Shown: positions 1 to 8,590 of the stretch, one piece after another
Layout: each line of letters begins with the position of its first letter
Numbering within the stretch: the first letter of the stretch is position 1
Origin: Psychrobacter submarinus
Lineage (GTDB): Bacteria > Pseudomonadota > Gammaproteobacteria > Pseudomonadales > Moraxellaceae
Length of the DNA: 64,000 nucleotides
Direction of reading: 5' to 3'
Assembly (NCBI RefSeq): GCF_904846685.1
Contig: NZ_CAJHBQ010000002.1
Location: 434,001 to 498,000 of the forward strand
Made by a program: the position numbers and the translations under genes
Notes under the pieces: model-generated
The model's input: the letters and a program-made list of their open reading frames with translations, nothing else
Told to the model about the DNA's origin: nothing
Database searches by the model: none

Positions 1-70
1 ATAGCTCAACAGGATAGAGCAGTTGCCTCCTAAGCGATCGATCGGGGTTCGAGTCCCTGTGGGCGCGCCA
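1..70 (+). tRNA. tRNA-Arg (CCU), 5' end outside the window
   Basis: The sequence folds as a tRNA lacking its first six bases. There is a D arm, an anticodon arm whose loop reads CTCCTAA (anticodon CCT), a T arm with loop TTCGAGT between paired GGGG/CCCT bases, and a 3' acceptor strand ending in the encoded CCA at 68-70. Anticodon CCU decodes AGG arginine codons. The acceptor 3' strand TGGGCGC predicts that the missing 5' bases begin GCGCCC. Confidence 0.9.
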
Positions 71-386
71 ATCACTGTATTTAGAGCCAACCTCGCATTA
101 CCTAAAACCCTCCGACCCCCCCTATCATGACTAAGCGGCAGTCTTTATTAAATACTTTGAAGTATTCACCATTCTGGAAAAAAAGAGGCGCTCCCAAAAA
201 AGTAAATATAGCTATATTTGAGCGTTCACTTTCTCACTCAGAGATTGGGATAATTTAGTTTAGATAAAAAAGGCTTGCCCGCTCATATTGAAGCGGTAAC
301 CGATAACCATAAATAAAAGAACAGAACCTGCTATTTACACTGTTACTTACAGACCCCTTTTGCCTTATTATTTAGCTGGATGACCC
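71..386. other. Intergenic stretch between tRNA-Arg and the first gene
   Basis: No gene was recognised here. The only clear structure is a perfect 16-bp palindrome, AAATATAGCTATATTT, at 204-219, which could be a regulator site. The promoter of the gene starting at 387 must lie in this interval. No convincing ribosome binding site stands out just before 387. Confidence 0.5.
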
Positions 387-2555
387 ATGATCAAAAAGAT
401 AGTTTTAATAGTAGCCGTATTGGTGTTAGCCCTCGGCTTTTTTTACTTTGACCTCAATGAGTTGTTGACGCTTGAAGGTCTAAAGGGCTCAATGGCTCAG
501 TTCAATCAATACCAAGCACAGACGCCTTGGTTGGTCATTGGTGGCTTTTTTTTAGCCTATATTGTTGTTACCGCCTTATCCTTACCTGGCGCGGCGATTA
601 TGACTTTGGCTGCTGGTGCATTATTTGGGTTGGTACAAGGTCTGCTTATCGCCTCTTTTGCCTCAAGTATTGGGGCGACATTGGCTTTTTTGACCTCGCG
701 TTATTTATTACGAGACTCTATCAAACAGCGCTTCCCCGAACGCTTGGCCGCTATTGATGCTGGTGTAGAAAAAGAAGGGGGGTTTTATTTATTTACTCTA
801 CGCTTAGTGCCGATATTCCCCTTCTTCTTGATCAATCTGTTAATGGGCGTCACGGCGATCAAGGCTCGAACTTTTTATTGGGTCAGTCAACTCGGTATGC
901 TCGCAGGGACCTTTGTCTTCGTAAATGCCGGTACCCAACTGGCGCAAATTACGAGCTTATCCGGCATTTTATCGTTCGACTTAATAGCCTCATTTGCGCT
1001 ACTTGGGTTTTTTCCATTGATCGCTAAGGGCATACTCAATCTACTAAAAAAACGCCGCGTCTATAAAAACTATACTAAGCCCAAAACGTTCGATCGTAAT
1101 ATGATTGTGATTGGCGCTGGGGCTAGTGGACTCGTGACCAGCTATATTGCGGCCACAGTTAAGGCCAAAGTCACCCTCATCGAAGCAGGTGAGATGGGCG
1201 GCGACTGCCTGAACTATGGCTGTGTACCCAGTAAAGCTTTAATCAAAAGTGCCAAAGTTGCCGAGCAAATGCGCAATGGCGAGCGCTACGGCCTCGATAA
1301 TACCCAGCCAACCTTCTCATTCAATAATGTCATGAGCCGCGTGCATAAGATCATCGCAGATATCGCCCCAAACGATAGTGTCGAGCGTTATACTGAACTG
1401 GGTGTCGAAGTCCTCAAAGGCTATGCCAAACTCATCGATCCATGGACGGTAGAGATTACGCTGAATGAGGGTGGCACTCAAAGACTCACCGCACGCTCCA
1501 TTGTTATCGCAACTGGCGCGCGCCCGTTTATACCAGACTTACCAGGTTTAGAGGAAACGGGTTATGTGACTAGCGACACGCTTTGGAATACATTTGCTGA
1601 GCTTGAGGAAACTCCCAAAAAGTTGGTCGTCCTTGGCGGCGGCCCTATTGGCTCAGAGCTGGCACAAGCCTTTGCGCGCTTAGGCTCTAATGTGACGCAG
1701 ATAGAGCGAGGCGAACGCCTGATGAAAAAAGAAGATAGTGAAGTTTCAGAATTTGCCCAGCAAGCGCTCATTAACAGTGGTGTCACGGTCTTAACTTCAA
1801 GGCAAGCGACACGCTGTGAGATACGTAATGGTAAAAAATATATCATCGTTGAGGCCCATGGTGATCATACAGATCAGCAAGAAACCGCTATTGAATATGA
1901 CCAATTAATCTGCGCTGTAGGTCGTAGTGCCCGCTTAGAGGGCTACGGGCTTGAAGCTTTGGGTATCGAGACCGAACGCACCATAAGCACTGACGACTAT
2001 CTAGAAACCCTCTACCCTAACATCTATGCGGCAGGCGATGTCGCAGGTCCTTATCAATTCACCCATGTTGCCTCTCATCAAGCGTGGTATGCAGCAGTTA
2101 ATGGCTTGTTTGGGCAGTTCAAAAAATTCAAAGTAGATTACCGCGTCATTCCTTGGACGACCTTTATTGATCCAGAAGTGGCGCGAGTCGGTCTAAATGA
2201 GCAAGAGGCAATCGATAAAGGTATCGACTTTGAAGTGACTCGCTATGACTTTGCAGACTTAGATCGTGCGCTAACAGAAAGCGCGAACCAAGGCTTTATC
2301 AAAGTTATCACCCCAGCAGGCAAAGATAAGATATTAGGCGTCACTATTGTGGCTGAACATGCCGGAGACATCATGCCTGAGTTTATACTGGCTATGAAGC
2401 ATGGTTTAGGGTTAAATAAAATACTTGGCACCATTCATATGTACCCTACTTGGGCGGAAGCTAATAAATATGCCGCAGGTGAATGGAAACGCAATCATGC
2501 GCCCGAAAAAGTATTAAACTTACTTGAGAAGTACCATACGTGGCGCCGAGGTTAG
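387..2555 (+). CDS. VTT (DedA/TMEM64-type) membrane domain fused to an FAD-dependent disulfide oxidoreductase
   Basis: The 722-residue protein has two parts. Residues about 1-230 are strongly hydrophobic and resemble the TVP38/TMEM64 (VTT, 'SNARE-associated') membrane family, ending in a basic KKRR stretch. From about residue 239 a mercuric-reductase/lipoamide-dehydrogenase-like flavoenzyme follows. It has an FAD dinucleotide fold (VIGAGASGLV), the redox pair C274/C279 in GGDCLNYGCVPSK, an NAD(P) fold (VVLGGGPIGSELAQ), a second FAD motif (YAAGDVAG) and a C-terminal dimerisation domain with HMYPTWAE. It lacks the N-terminal HMA domain and the C-terminal vicinal cysteines of true MerA, so mercury reduction is unlikely. 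The substrate is unknown; a membrane-tethered quinone, thiol or lipid redox role is inference. A CDP-alcohol transferase gene follows 75 bp downstream. Confidence 0.85.
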   Translation: MIKKIVLIVAVLVLALGFFYFDLNELLTLEGLKGSMAQFNQYQAQTPWLVIGGFFLAYIVVTALSLPGAAIMTLAAGALFGLVQGLLIASFASSIGATLAFLTSRYLLRDSIKQRFPERLAAIDAGVEKEGGFYLFTLRLVPIFPFFLINLLMGVTAIKARTFYWVSQLGMLAGTFVFVNAGTQLAQITSLSGILSFDLIASFALLGFFPLIAKGILNLLKKRRVYKNYTKPKTFDRNMIVIGAGASGLVTSYIAATVKAKVTLIEAGEMGGDCLNYGCVPSKALIKSAKVAEQMRNGERYGLDNTQPTFSFNNVMSRVHKIIADIAPNDSVERYTELGVEVLKGYAKLIDPWTVEITLNEGGTQRLTARSIVIATGARPFIPDLPGLEETGYVTSDTLWNTFAELEETPKKLVVLGGGPIGSELAQAFARLGSNVTQIERGERLMKKEDSEVSEFAQQALINSGVTVLTSRQATRCEIRNGKKYIIVEAHGDHTDQQETAIEYDQLICAVGRSARLEGYGLEALGIETERTISTDDYLETLYPNIYAAGDVAGPYQFTHVASHQAWYAAVNGLFGQFKKFKVDYRVIPWTTFIDPEVARVGLNEQEAIDKGIDFEVTRYDFADLDRALTESANQGFIKVITPAGKDKILGVTIVAEHAGDIMPEFILAMKHGLGLNKILGTIHMYPTWAEANKYAAGEWKRNHAPEKVLNLLEKYHTWRRG

Positions 2556-2575
2556 TGATTTATATGAGCAGCCCC

Positions 2576-2625
2576 GCTAAAAATATAGACCTGCTAAAAG
2601 TATAGACCCGCTAAAAATATAAAAC
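2576..2625 (+). repeat. Three tandem copies of a 17-bp unit
   Basis: GCTAAAAATATAGACCT at 2576-2592 is followed by a copy with two changes at 2593-2609 and a partial third copy at 2610-2625. The array fills the gap between the oxidoreductase gene and the next start codon. It looks like slippage duplication of spacer DNA. Confidence 0.85.
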
Positions 2626-2629
2626 GATA

Positions 2630-3519
2630 ATGAAACCTCAAATGCACGTAATGAACGCTTTGCTAGCTTCACCGACCTTTCAGACACTCCGTCAATATAG
2701 TCGCTATAGCAGTTACGCTATCGCGCTTAGCTTTTGTCTAGGTATCTCTGCTAGTAGCGCCTCGACGACTCGCAGCGCGGCAGGTCGTAACGTACAGTCG
2801 TCTTGGGAGCAACTGTACGAGCGCGGCAAAAACCAAGACGTTTATTTTCATGCTTGGGGCGGTGATCCGCAGGTAAATGCTTATATACAGTGGGCGGCAG
2901 ACGCCGTTGAAGATAAATACCTAACGGCTATCATAAAACCAATACTAACGCCGATAGCCGCCACCTTACATAAGCGCGGCATCACGGCTGACCAATTGAC
3001 GCTAGCTGGGTTTCTTATTGGCATAGTAGCGCTACCACTACTGGCTTATCAGCTATGGTTGCGATTATACTCAACCGTGTTTTTGATGGCTTAGATGGCG
3101 CTCTTGCTCGTTATGCCAACCAAAGCACAAGCGCTGGTGGCTACTTAGATATTACCCTCGACTTTTTATTTTATGCCGCTATTCCGCTTGGCTTTATCTT
3201 CGCTGATCCTAAGCAAAACGTCATTGCCGGAGCGCTATTGCTTGCTGCCTTTATCGGTACTGGCTCTAGCTTTTTGGCCTTTGCCATAGCCGCTGAGAAG
3301 TTTGAACTCGACAAGCCGCAGTTTAAATACAAGAGCTTCTATTATTTAAATGGACTCACCGAAGGTACTGAAACCATAGCTTTATTTATTGCCTTTTGTA
3401 TTTGGCCACAGCACTTTGTGCTCTTAGCCAGTATCTTTGCTGCAGCCTGTGCTATCACTATCGTGACTCGTATCTACGGCGGTTACCATACTCTCAAACG
3501 TTTAGAAGCTAAATCGTGA
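2630..3519 (+). pseudogene. CDP-alcohol phosphatidyltransferase, broken by a single-base frameshift
   Basis: Two overlapping frames together make one protein. The first (2630-3094) gives an N-terminal segment ending in a membrane helix. The second (open from about 3055 to 3519) carries the complete family signature D-x2-DG-x2-AR-x8-G-x3-D-x3-D as DGLDGALAR ... GGYLDITLD, followed by further membrane helices. The join lies near 3055-3062, where one extra G in 'tggttgcgatt' would restore LWLAIILNRVFDGLDG without a break. Family members move a phosphatidyl group from CDP-diacylglycerol to an alcohol at the inner membrane. The first ~90 residues are not typical of the family, so the true start may be internal. 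The change may be a real loss or a sequencing error. Confidence 0.85.
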
Positions 3520-3538
3520 ATGCTGATAAGTACAATAG

Positions 3539-3577
3539 AAGGTCGACTCAAAATATAAGCTTTGAGTCGACCTTATT
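3539..3577 (+). terminator. Intrinsic terminator after the CDP-alcohol transferase
   Basis: A perfect 14-bp stem, AAGGTCGACTCAAA at 3539-3552 with its complement at 3561-3574, encloses an 8-base loop and is followed by T-rich sequence. It separates the + strand gene from the convergent tetR remnant and could act in both directions. Confidence 0.8.
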
Positions 3578-3597
3578 ACTGAACGAACGATAATGAA

Positions 3598-3894
3598 CTA
3601 GCCTACAGACTTATCGTTACGTAGCCCCTCTATTGAGAAAGCCATATCTTCAGCCAGTGCACGTACCGCGGCACTATCAACATCACGCTGCGCGAAGGCT
3701 CGCAAACCCATGACTTCTGCCTGCAATCGACGTGCTAACCTTAGCGGATCAAGCTCAGCATCAAGCTCCCCTAAACGCTGTGCCTCTACAAAACATTCAG
3801 CAAAACGCGACTCCATGCCAGCCAATAGTTTCTCGACTTTCTGTAATGCCGCCTGCTCGCGAGCGCCAAGCTCAAGTAAGCTTTTGACCAACAT
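3598..3894 (-). pseudogene. TetR-family regulator, C-terminal fragment only
   Basis: The 98-codon frame matches the ligand-binding C-terminal part of a TetR/AcrR regulator, ending in LARRLQAEVMGLRAFAQRD and a terminal helix. The N-terminal helix-turn-helix is absent: at about 3895, where it should continue, the sequence changes into the middle of a sensor-kinase gene on the other strand. A diverged second copy of the same C-terminal region lies at 6083-6225. It cannot bind DNA in the family manner and is best read as a remnant. Confidence 0.75.
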
Positions 3895-4861
3895 TTTACT
3901 TTTTAGTGTTTTGGCATGTTATTGGTTTAGTCGCACTTTGTCCAAACGGATTCGCCTCGTTCAACTTAAAGTACACCGTATGAGCGAAGGAAATTATCTA
4001 GCTGGGGATGACTTATCACAGTTAGGAGATGATGAGCTTGGCATACTCGCAAAAGATGTTGCAGGTTTGTCTAATAGACTGGCTGATAGCGAGATGTCTC
4101 GTAAGCAGATGCTCAGCGACATCTCTCATGAGTTACGCTCGCCACTAGCGCGTCTTGAAGTGGCGACTGAGCTGACTCGGGATTATGCACCCAATGCGAC
4201 GCATTATCTTGACCGTATTCAAAAAGAGTCCACTCGAATGAATGAGCTGATTGGACAAATTATTCATATTCAATCACTGCAAATGCAGCGCTATGTGGCG
4301 CGCCCTGAGGACTGCGAGTCGATAGATATAGCAATGCTCCTTGATGAGATTGGTCAGGACGTGAGTTTTGAGTTTTATGACAAGCACGTTGAATGGCAAT
4401 GTTTGAGAAATAAGGACAATAGTAGTGATGATGAGCTTTCATACCTTATAATCGGTAATCGAGAGCAACTGCATAGCGCTTTTGAAAATGTGATTCGTAA
4501 TGCCTTTATCCATTCAAACTCACATTCTATCGTCTCATCTAAGATTGAAACTATTAAGCTTACACATCAAACATCGACACTAAAAATAAGCATTATAGAT
4601 CAAGGAGCAGGCATAGATAATGATAACCTAGAGCGTATATTTCAGCCTTTTGTACGCCTAGATGCGTCCAGACAACGCCCAACAAGCCCTACTGCTAACA
4701 GCATTGCTAATAAAACCAGTAAAAAAGAAGACGGTTACGGGCTTGGACTGGCTATTGCCCAGGCGATTATTGCCGCGCATAAAGGACAGATTAGCGCGCG
4801 CAATCGTGAAGATGGTGTCACAGGGCTCGTGGTTGAGATAGTATTACCCGTATCTACTTAA
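3895..4861 (+). pseudogene. Sensor histidine kinase (CpxA/BaeS-like), 5' end deleted
   Basis: From about 3900 the + strand encodes the end of a membrane helix (LLFSVLACYWF), a HAMP linker, a HisKA dimerisation helix with the phospho-acceptor motif SHELRSPLARLEV, and a HATPase_c domain with N box (NVIRNAFIHS), G1 box (DQGAGI) and G2 box (GYGLGLAIAQ). The first membrane helix and periplasmic sensor are missing. The open frame continues upstream to 3710 only because it runs antisense through the tetR fragment, which is not kinase sequence. No partner response regulator is adjacent. The two 5'-truncated genes face each other at 3895, as expected from a deletion that removed both promoters. Confidence 0.8.
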
Positions 4862-4907
4862 CGATTATTTTAAGCGTTAAAAAAGGTTTTAGACATTAGC
4901 CATCAAG

Positions 4908-6047
4908 CTACCGCAAATCATCAACGACCGCTAACATAGCAAGTAATGAGGCTTCTCCCAGTTTCATAGAACGCTCAGGCGACCAACCTGTATCGGCATC
5001 AGGCACATTATCATTATCCTTAAACGGCATCTCTAAAGTATTGGCCAGACAGTCAAAATGCTCCGCTACCCAATTAGTGGCAACTGTCATGTTCGCTGTG
5101 CCCGGTGCATCAATCTCATAACCATATTCCGACTGAAAGTCAGCGCTAGCGAGTTTCAATACCTCGGTGAATCTATCACGCAAATGTGCGAGGCGCTCAC
5201 TATAACTTGGTGCCCCTTGAGAGCCTGCCAAAAACACATAAGGTAGCGCTTCATCACCATGCACATCATAAAACAAATCTACACCTGTGGCCTCCATTTT
5301 GTTGATGACGTGAAAGACCTCAGGGCTTCTCTCCAGACTTGGATTTGACCACTCACGGTTTAGATTAGCCCCTGCAGCGTTAGTACGTAGATGTCCGCGC
5401 ACACTGCCATCTGGGTTCATATTTGGCACGATATAGACATTCGCTTTTTCTAACAGCTGTTTAGCCGTGGCATTGTCCTCATCGAGTAGGCTGTACAGCA
5501 GTCCTTCAATTAGCCATTCGGCCATCGTTTCGCCCGGATGCTGGCGCGCAATGATCCAAATGCTGCGTTTATTTACATCACTACTGCTATCGCCATTACC
5601 TATTTTTACTAATGTCAAGTCGCGCTTATCAAGCGTTTCACCCAAATGCTCTAAAGTTGCTAACGGGTGCATTTGTACCGTCGCTAATAAATCTTGATGG
5701 CGCTCATAGCTGTATGGCGCAAAATAAACAATTTGTATATTGTCATAAGCCATATCCACAGTTATGCTCAACTTGCCGTCTTTGTAGGTAGTGGGCAGAC
5801 GAAACCAATCTTCGCGATCGTAGGAAGCGACCGCTTGGTAATTCTCCCAGCCCTTAACATAAGACGCCTCTCCTGCATTCATGATATTAAGAACATAATG
5901 GTCGCCAATCTCACCTGACAGGCGAAAGTTAAACCACTGAAAAAACTCGCCACCAGCGTCCGGTCGTATGGACAGTTGGATATCTTGTTTGTTCTCTAAA
6001 CTTATAACCTCGATGTTACCGGCATCAAAATTGGCAGTGATACGCAT
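4908..6047 (-). CDS. M14-family zinc carboxypeptidase (cytosolic carboxypeptidase-like)
   Basis: The 379-residue protein has an N-terminal beta-sandwich of about 120 residues followed by an M14 peptidase domain. Zinc ligands are visible in RQHPGETMAEW (H and E, near residue 168) and in DVHGDE (H, near residue 257). Other family marks are NPDGSVRGH, NLNREW (substrate arginine/asparagine positions) and the catalytic glutamate in LEMPFK near residue 335. There is no signal peptide, so it should act in the cytoplasm; the family removes C-terminal residues from peptides or proteins, and the substrate here is unknown. The start at 6047 is preceded by AAGGAAAAA. The gene lies between two tetR remnants. 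Confidence 0.85.
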   Translation of the reverse strand: MRITANFDAGNIEVISLENKQDIQLSIRPDAGGEFFQWFNFRLSGEIGDHYVLNIMNAGEASYVKGWENYQAVASYDREDWFRLPTTYKDGKLSITVDMAYDNIQIVYFAPYSYERHQDLLATVQMHPLATLEHLGETLDKRDLTLVKIGNGDSSSDVNKRSIWIIARQHPGETMAEWLIEGLLYSLLDEDNATAKQLLEKANVYIVPNMNPDGSVRGHLRTNAAGANLNREWSNPSLERSPEVFHVINKMEATGVDLFYDVHGDEALPYVFLAGSQGAPSYSERLAHLRDRFTEVLKLASADFQSEYGYEIDAPGTANMTVATNWVAEHFDCLANTLEMPFKDNDNVPDADTGWSPERSMKLGEASLLAMLAVVDDLR

Positions 6048-6082
6048 ATTTTTTCCTTAATATTACAGATAAATAGCACAGC

Positions 6083-6225
6083 TTAATGAGCAAATGCATT
6101 ATTTCGCAAACTTTCTATAGAGGTTGCCATATCCTCAGCTAATGCATACACCGCTATATTATCTACATCACGCTGAGCAAAAGCACGTAAACCCATCACC
6201 TCAGCTTGTACTCGGCGCCCAAGTA
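6083..6225 (-). pseudogene. Second TetR-family C-terminal remnant
   Basis: Read on the minus strand this short stretch encodes LGRRVQAEVMGLRAFAQRD, then a stretch ending SIESLRNNAFAH and a stop. It aligns without gaps to the end of the 3598-3894 fragment (LARRLQAEVMGLRAFAQRD ... SIEGLRN). An in-frame stop lies just upstream near 6235, so only about 46 codons survive. The two copies differ at many codon positions, which points to old paralogues rather than a recent duplication. Confidence 0.75.
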
Positions 6226-6351
6226 CAACAGGGCAACTAGCTTACGGCTGCTAACTTATGGCTACTCAGTATGACAGTGTCAAGCACTGAGCCAGCGTTA
6301 ACGCTACGGACTATCAGGCACAAAAGGTAAAAGGAGTTCATTGGACTGCTA
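6226..6351. other. Short spacer after phoR
   Basis: Nothing recognised. The spacer lies between the end of phoR and the tetR remnant and shows no hairpin followed by a clear T run. Confidence 0.4.
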
Positions 6352-7470
6352 CTATCTAGCAACAGGAGCCGCCCTGACATGATCAGCTGGGAAGTTGGCG
6401 CTAAAGGTTGAGCCCTTCCCTTCTACCGACTCAATCTGCAAAGTGGTGTCGTACTGATAGAGCACGTGCTTGACAATCGCCAGTCCCAATCCCGTGCCGC
6501 CCGTAGCGCGACTGCGCCCGCTATCCACTCGATAGAAGCGCTCAGTCAATCGGGCGACATGCTCTGGAGCAATACCAAGCCCATCATCGGTGACTGCAAA
6601 CTGGCAGCCATCTGATGTCTTAGTCCAACTGATGACGATGTTGCCAGCTTTTGGGGTATATTTGATAGCATTAATCACCAAATTGGATAACGCACTGTTC
6701 AAATACATCTCCGAGCCGTAAAGACCATCATAGGTATCTATCTGTAAATGCAGCGTATGGCCATATCCTTGGTTGTAAGCCTGCGCATCATCATAGACAT
6801 GCGTGAGCAGCTTGGTCATATCAATATAATGTAGCTCATGGGTCTCTTCAATCTCAATCCGAGACAGCAATAATAAATCGTTAACGACTCTATTCATCCG
6901 CGCAGTCTGCTGCGTCATAAGCTCAAAACCGCGTCGCCAGCGCGGCGGCATATCAGGCTGATCTGAGAAGTTTTCTAGATAGCCCATCAATACGGTTAAT
7001 GGCGTTCGCAGCTCATGAGAGACATTGGCCACAAAGTCGCGGCGCATCTGTTCTAAGTGCTGTAAACGAGTTACATCATAAATGATAAGTAACTTCTCGT
7101 CGCCAAAAGGCGTAAGCTCACATTTTAAATATCGATTGGGATCGCGCCATGACGCTATATGGACACCATCATTGGGTATCGTCATAGTCTGATAATATTG
7201 CCGGAACTCAGGAACGTCAATAAAGTCAAAAATACTTTTGCCATGGTCCGCTGACTGTAGCAATAATAAATCTTCGGCGGCCTGATTCCACCACTCCAAA
7301 CCATCATCGTCATTGAGCAAAATCACTGCATCTCGCAGAGCTCCCAAGGCGCTACTGATCTTTTTGAGTTGCTTGGTACTGTTCTGAGTAGATACTTGCT
7401 CCTGACTGTTTTTTTGCACATTGTCTTTTTGCATAGGTTTTGTCTCTACACTGACCTTCGGCGTTAGCAT
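6352..7470 (-). CDS. phoR: Phosphate regulon sensor kinase PhoR, without membrane segments
   Basis: The 372-residue protein has a PAS-like region (residues about 40-130, ALRDAVILLNDDDGLEWWN), a HisKA helix with FVANVSHELRTPLTVLMGYLE, and a HATPase domain with NLVINAIKYTP, DDGLGI and GGTGLGLAIVKHV. This order and wording are those of PhoR, which sets PhoB phosphorylation by phosphate status through PstSCAB-PhoU. The N terminus is hydrophilic (many Q, K, S and T), whereas E. coli PhoR begins with membrane helices. The start at 7470 is preceded by GGATAG, so the short form appears to be the encoded one. The gene lies 63 bp downstream of phoB and is presumably cotranscribed with it. Confidence 0.88.
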   Translation of the reverse strand: MLTPKVSVETKPMQKDNVQKNSQEQVSTQNSTKQLKKISSALGALRDAVILLNDDDGLEWWNQAAEDLLLLQSADHGKSIFDFIDVPEFRQYYQTMTIPNDGVHIASWRDPNRYLKCELTPFGDEKLLIIYDVTRLQHLEQMRRDFVANVSHELRTPLTVLMGYLENFSDQPDMPPRWRRGFELMTQQTARMNRVVNDLLLLSRIEIEETHELHYIDMTKLLTHVYDDAQAYNQGYGHTLHLQIDTYDGLYGSEMYLNSALSNLVINAIKYTPKAGNIVISWTKTSDGCQFAVTDDGLGIAPEHVARLTERFYRVDSGRSRATGGTGLGLAIVKHVLYQYDTTLQIESVEGKGSTFSANFPADHVRAAPVAR

Positions 7471-7533
7471 GTTTATTGACTATCCTTAATATTGGCTACA
7501 TTACAATCGATACGGTTTTAAACAGTACTCTCG

Positions 7534-8232
7534 TTATTCAATCAGACCAGAAAACCGATACCCTGTACCGCGCACCGTTTGAATAAACGTATGGCAGCCA
7601 AAGGGCTTTAGTAACTTACGTAAACGGCGAACGTGCACATCAATCGTTCGATCCTCAATATAGACATTGCCGCCCCAGACCTGATCTAGCAGCTGGGTGC
7701 GGGTATAAGCGCGCTCTGGATGGCTCATAAAAAACGCCAATAAACGATACTCTGTAGGACCTAAATCGATAACCTGATCATTCGCTGTCACTCGCTGGCT
7801 TTTGGGGTTTAGGCTCAGTGCACCTATTTCGATAAGTCTATCACTACTGAGTGCACTACTACGACGTAGTACCGCCTTGATCCTAGAGATCAATTCTCGG
7901 GTGGAGAAAGGTTTAGTCATATAGTCATCAGCGCCAGCATCGAGCCCGTGTACTTTGCTATCTTCTTCGCTTTTGGCAGTCAGCATAATGACGGGTATCT
8001 CAGCGAGCATCTCATCATTTTTTAGCATACGGCAAAAATCAATGCCGCTCTTATCTCCTGGCAACATCCAATCTAGCAAAATTAGCGCAGGCCTGTGATC
8101 AACGACTTGCTGATGAGCCTCTGAGATATCGGCCGCCTGCAAACTCTCAAAGCCTGCCATCTCTAGCGTCATCATCACCATCTCACGAATTGCAGGTTCA
8201 TCATCAACAATCAAAATTTGCTCGTTGTGCAT
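7534..8232 (-). CDS. phoB: Phosphate regulon response regulator PhoB
   Basis: The 232-residue protein is an OmpR-type response regulator. Its receiver domain has the acidic pair DDEP, the phospho-acceptor aspartate in LILLDWMLPG and the conserved lysine in TKPFS. The C-terminal winged helix contains LGPTEYRLLAFF and the recognition stretch YIEDRTIDVHVRRLRKLL, which is diagnostic of PhoB. It activates the pst operon and other phosphate-starvation genes. It is divergent from pstS across a 358-bp region carrying two Pho boxes, one oriented towards each gene, so autoregulation is expected. Confidence 0.95.
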   Translation of the reverse strand: MHNEQILIVDDEPAIREMVMMTLEMAGFESLQAADISEAHQQVVDHRPALILLDWMLPGDKSGIDFCRMLKNDEMLAEIPVIMLTAKSEEDSKVHGLDAGADDYMTKPFSTRELISRIKAVLRRSSALSSDRLIEIGALSLNPKSQRVTANDQVIDLGPTEYRLLAFFMSHPERAYTRTQLLDQVWGGNVYIEDRTIDVHVRRLRKLLKPFGCHTFIQTVRGTGYRFSGLIE

Positions 8233-8317
8233 ACTACAGCCTTGTTTTTTAACGTACTAATAGGAAATAAAAAGTCGATAAGTACTGATTAGCGTCTGTC
8301 CATTAAAAACAATAATT

Positions 8318-8336
8318 ATGACAGTTTAATGACAGT
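8318..8336 (-). promoter_or_regulatory. Pho box oriented towards phoB
   Basis: On the minus strand the sequence reads CTGTCATTAAACTGTCATA, two 7-bp CTGTCAT repeats spaced by 4 bp. This matches the known PhoB site. It lies about 85 bp upstream of phoB. Confidence 0.9.
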
Positions 8337-8441
8337 AATCCTATCGCCAAACCGCTCTCAAATAAATCTATCCCTGCCAACCTCATAAGAATGAAGCGTG
8401 ACATATTTTTTTGAGGCGATCTTTATTCATAAAAACACTCT

Positions 8442-8475
8442 ATGTCATCAAACTGTCATATTTGCTCGGCATAAT
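8442..8475 (+). promoter_or_regulatory. Pho box and -10 element of the pst operon
   Basis: ATGTCATCAAACTGTCATA at 8442-8460 contains two TGTCAT repeats 11 bp apart, as in PhoB-dependent promoters where the box replaces the -35. CATAAT at 8470-8475 sits 10 bp after the box and fits a -10. The pstS start is at 8591, leaving a leader of about 110 bases. Confidence 0.88.
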
Positions 8476-8590
8476 GTGCTCATCAACCGCCAAGACAGGT
8501 TGTCGAAAAACACAAGTAGCAATACCGCAGTAGCGGAAGTGTTAATTATAATTGCTCAATAATGACAAATAGTGAACTTTAGGAGAAACA

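Noticed and set aside
387-2555. Calling the oxidoreductase mercuric reductase
   Set aside because: It has the CxxxxC redox pair but no HMA domain and no C-terminal vicinal cysteines, and no mer genes are nearby.
3040-3075. Programmed frameshifting in the CDP-alcohol transferase
   Set aside because: There is no slippery heptamer with a downstream structure at the join. A lost base explains it more simply.
3710-3894. N-terminal extension of the sensor kinase frame back to 3710
   Set aside because: It is the antisense of the tetR fragment and does not look like kinase sequence. It is only an open frame created by the junction.
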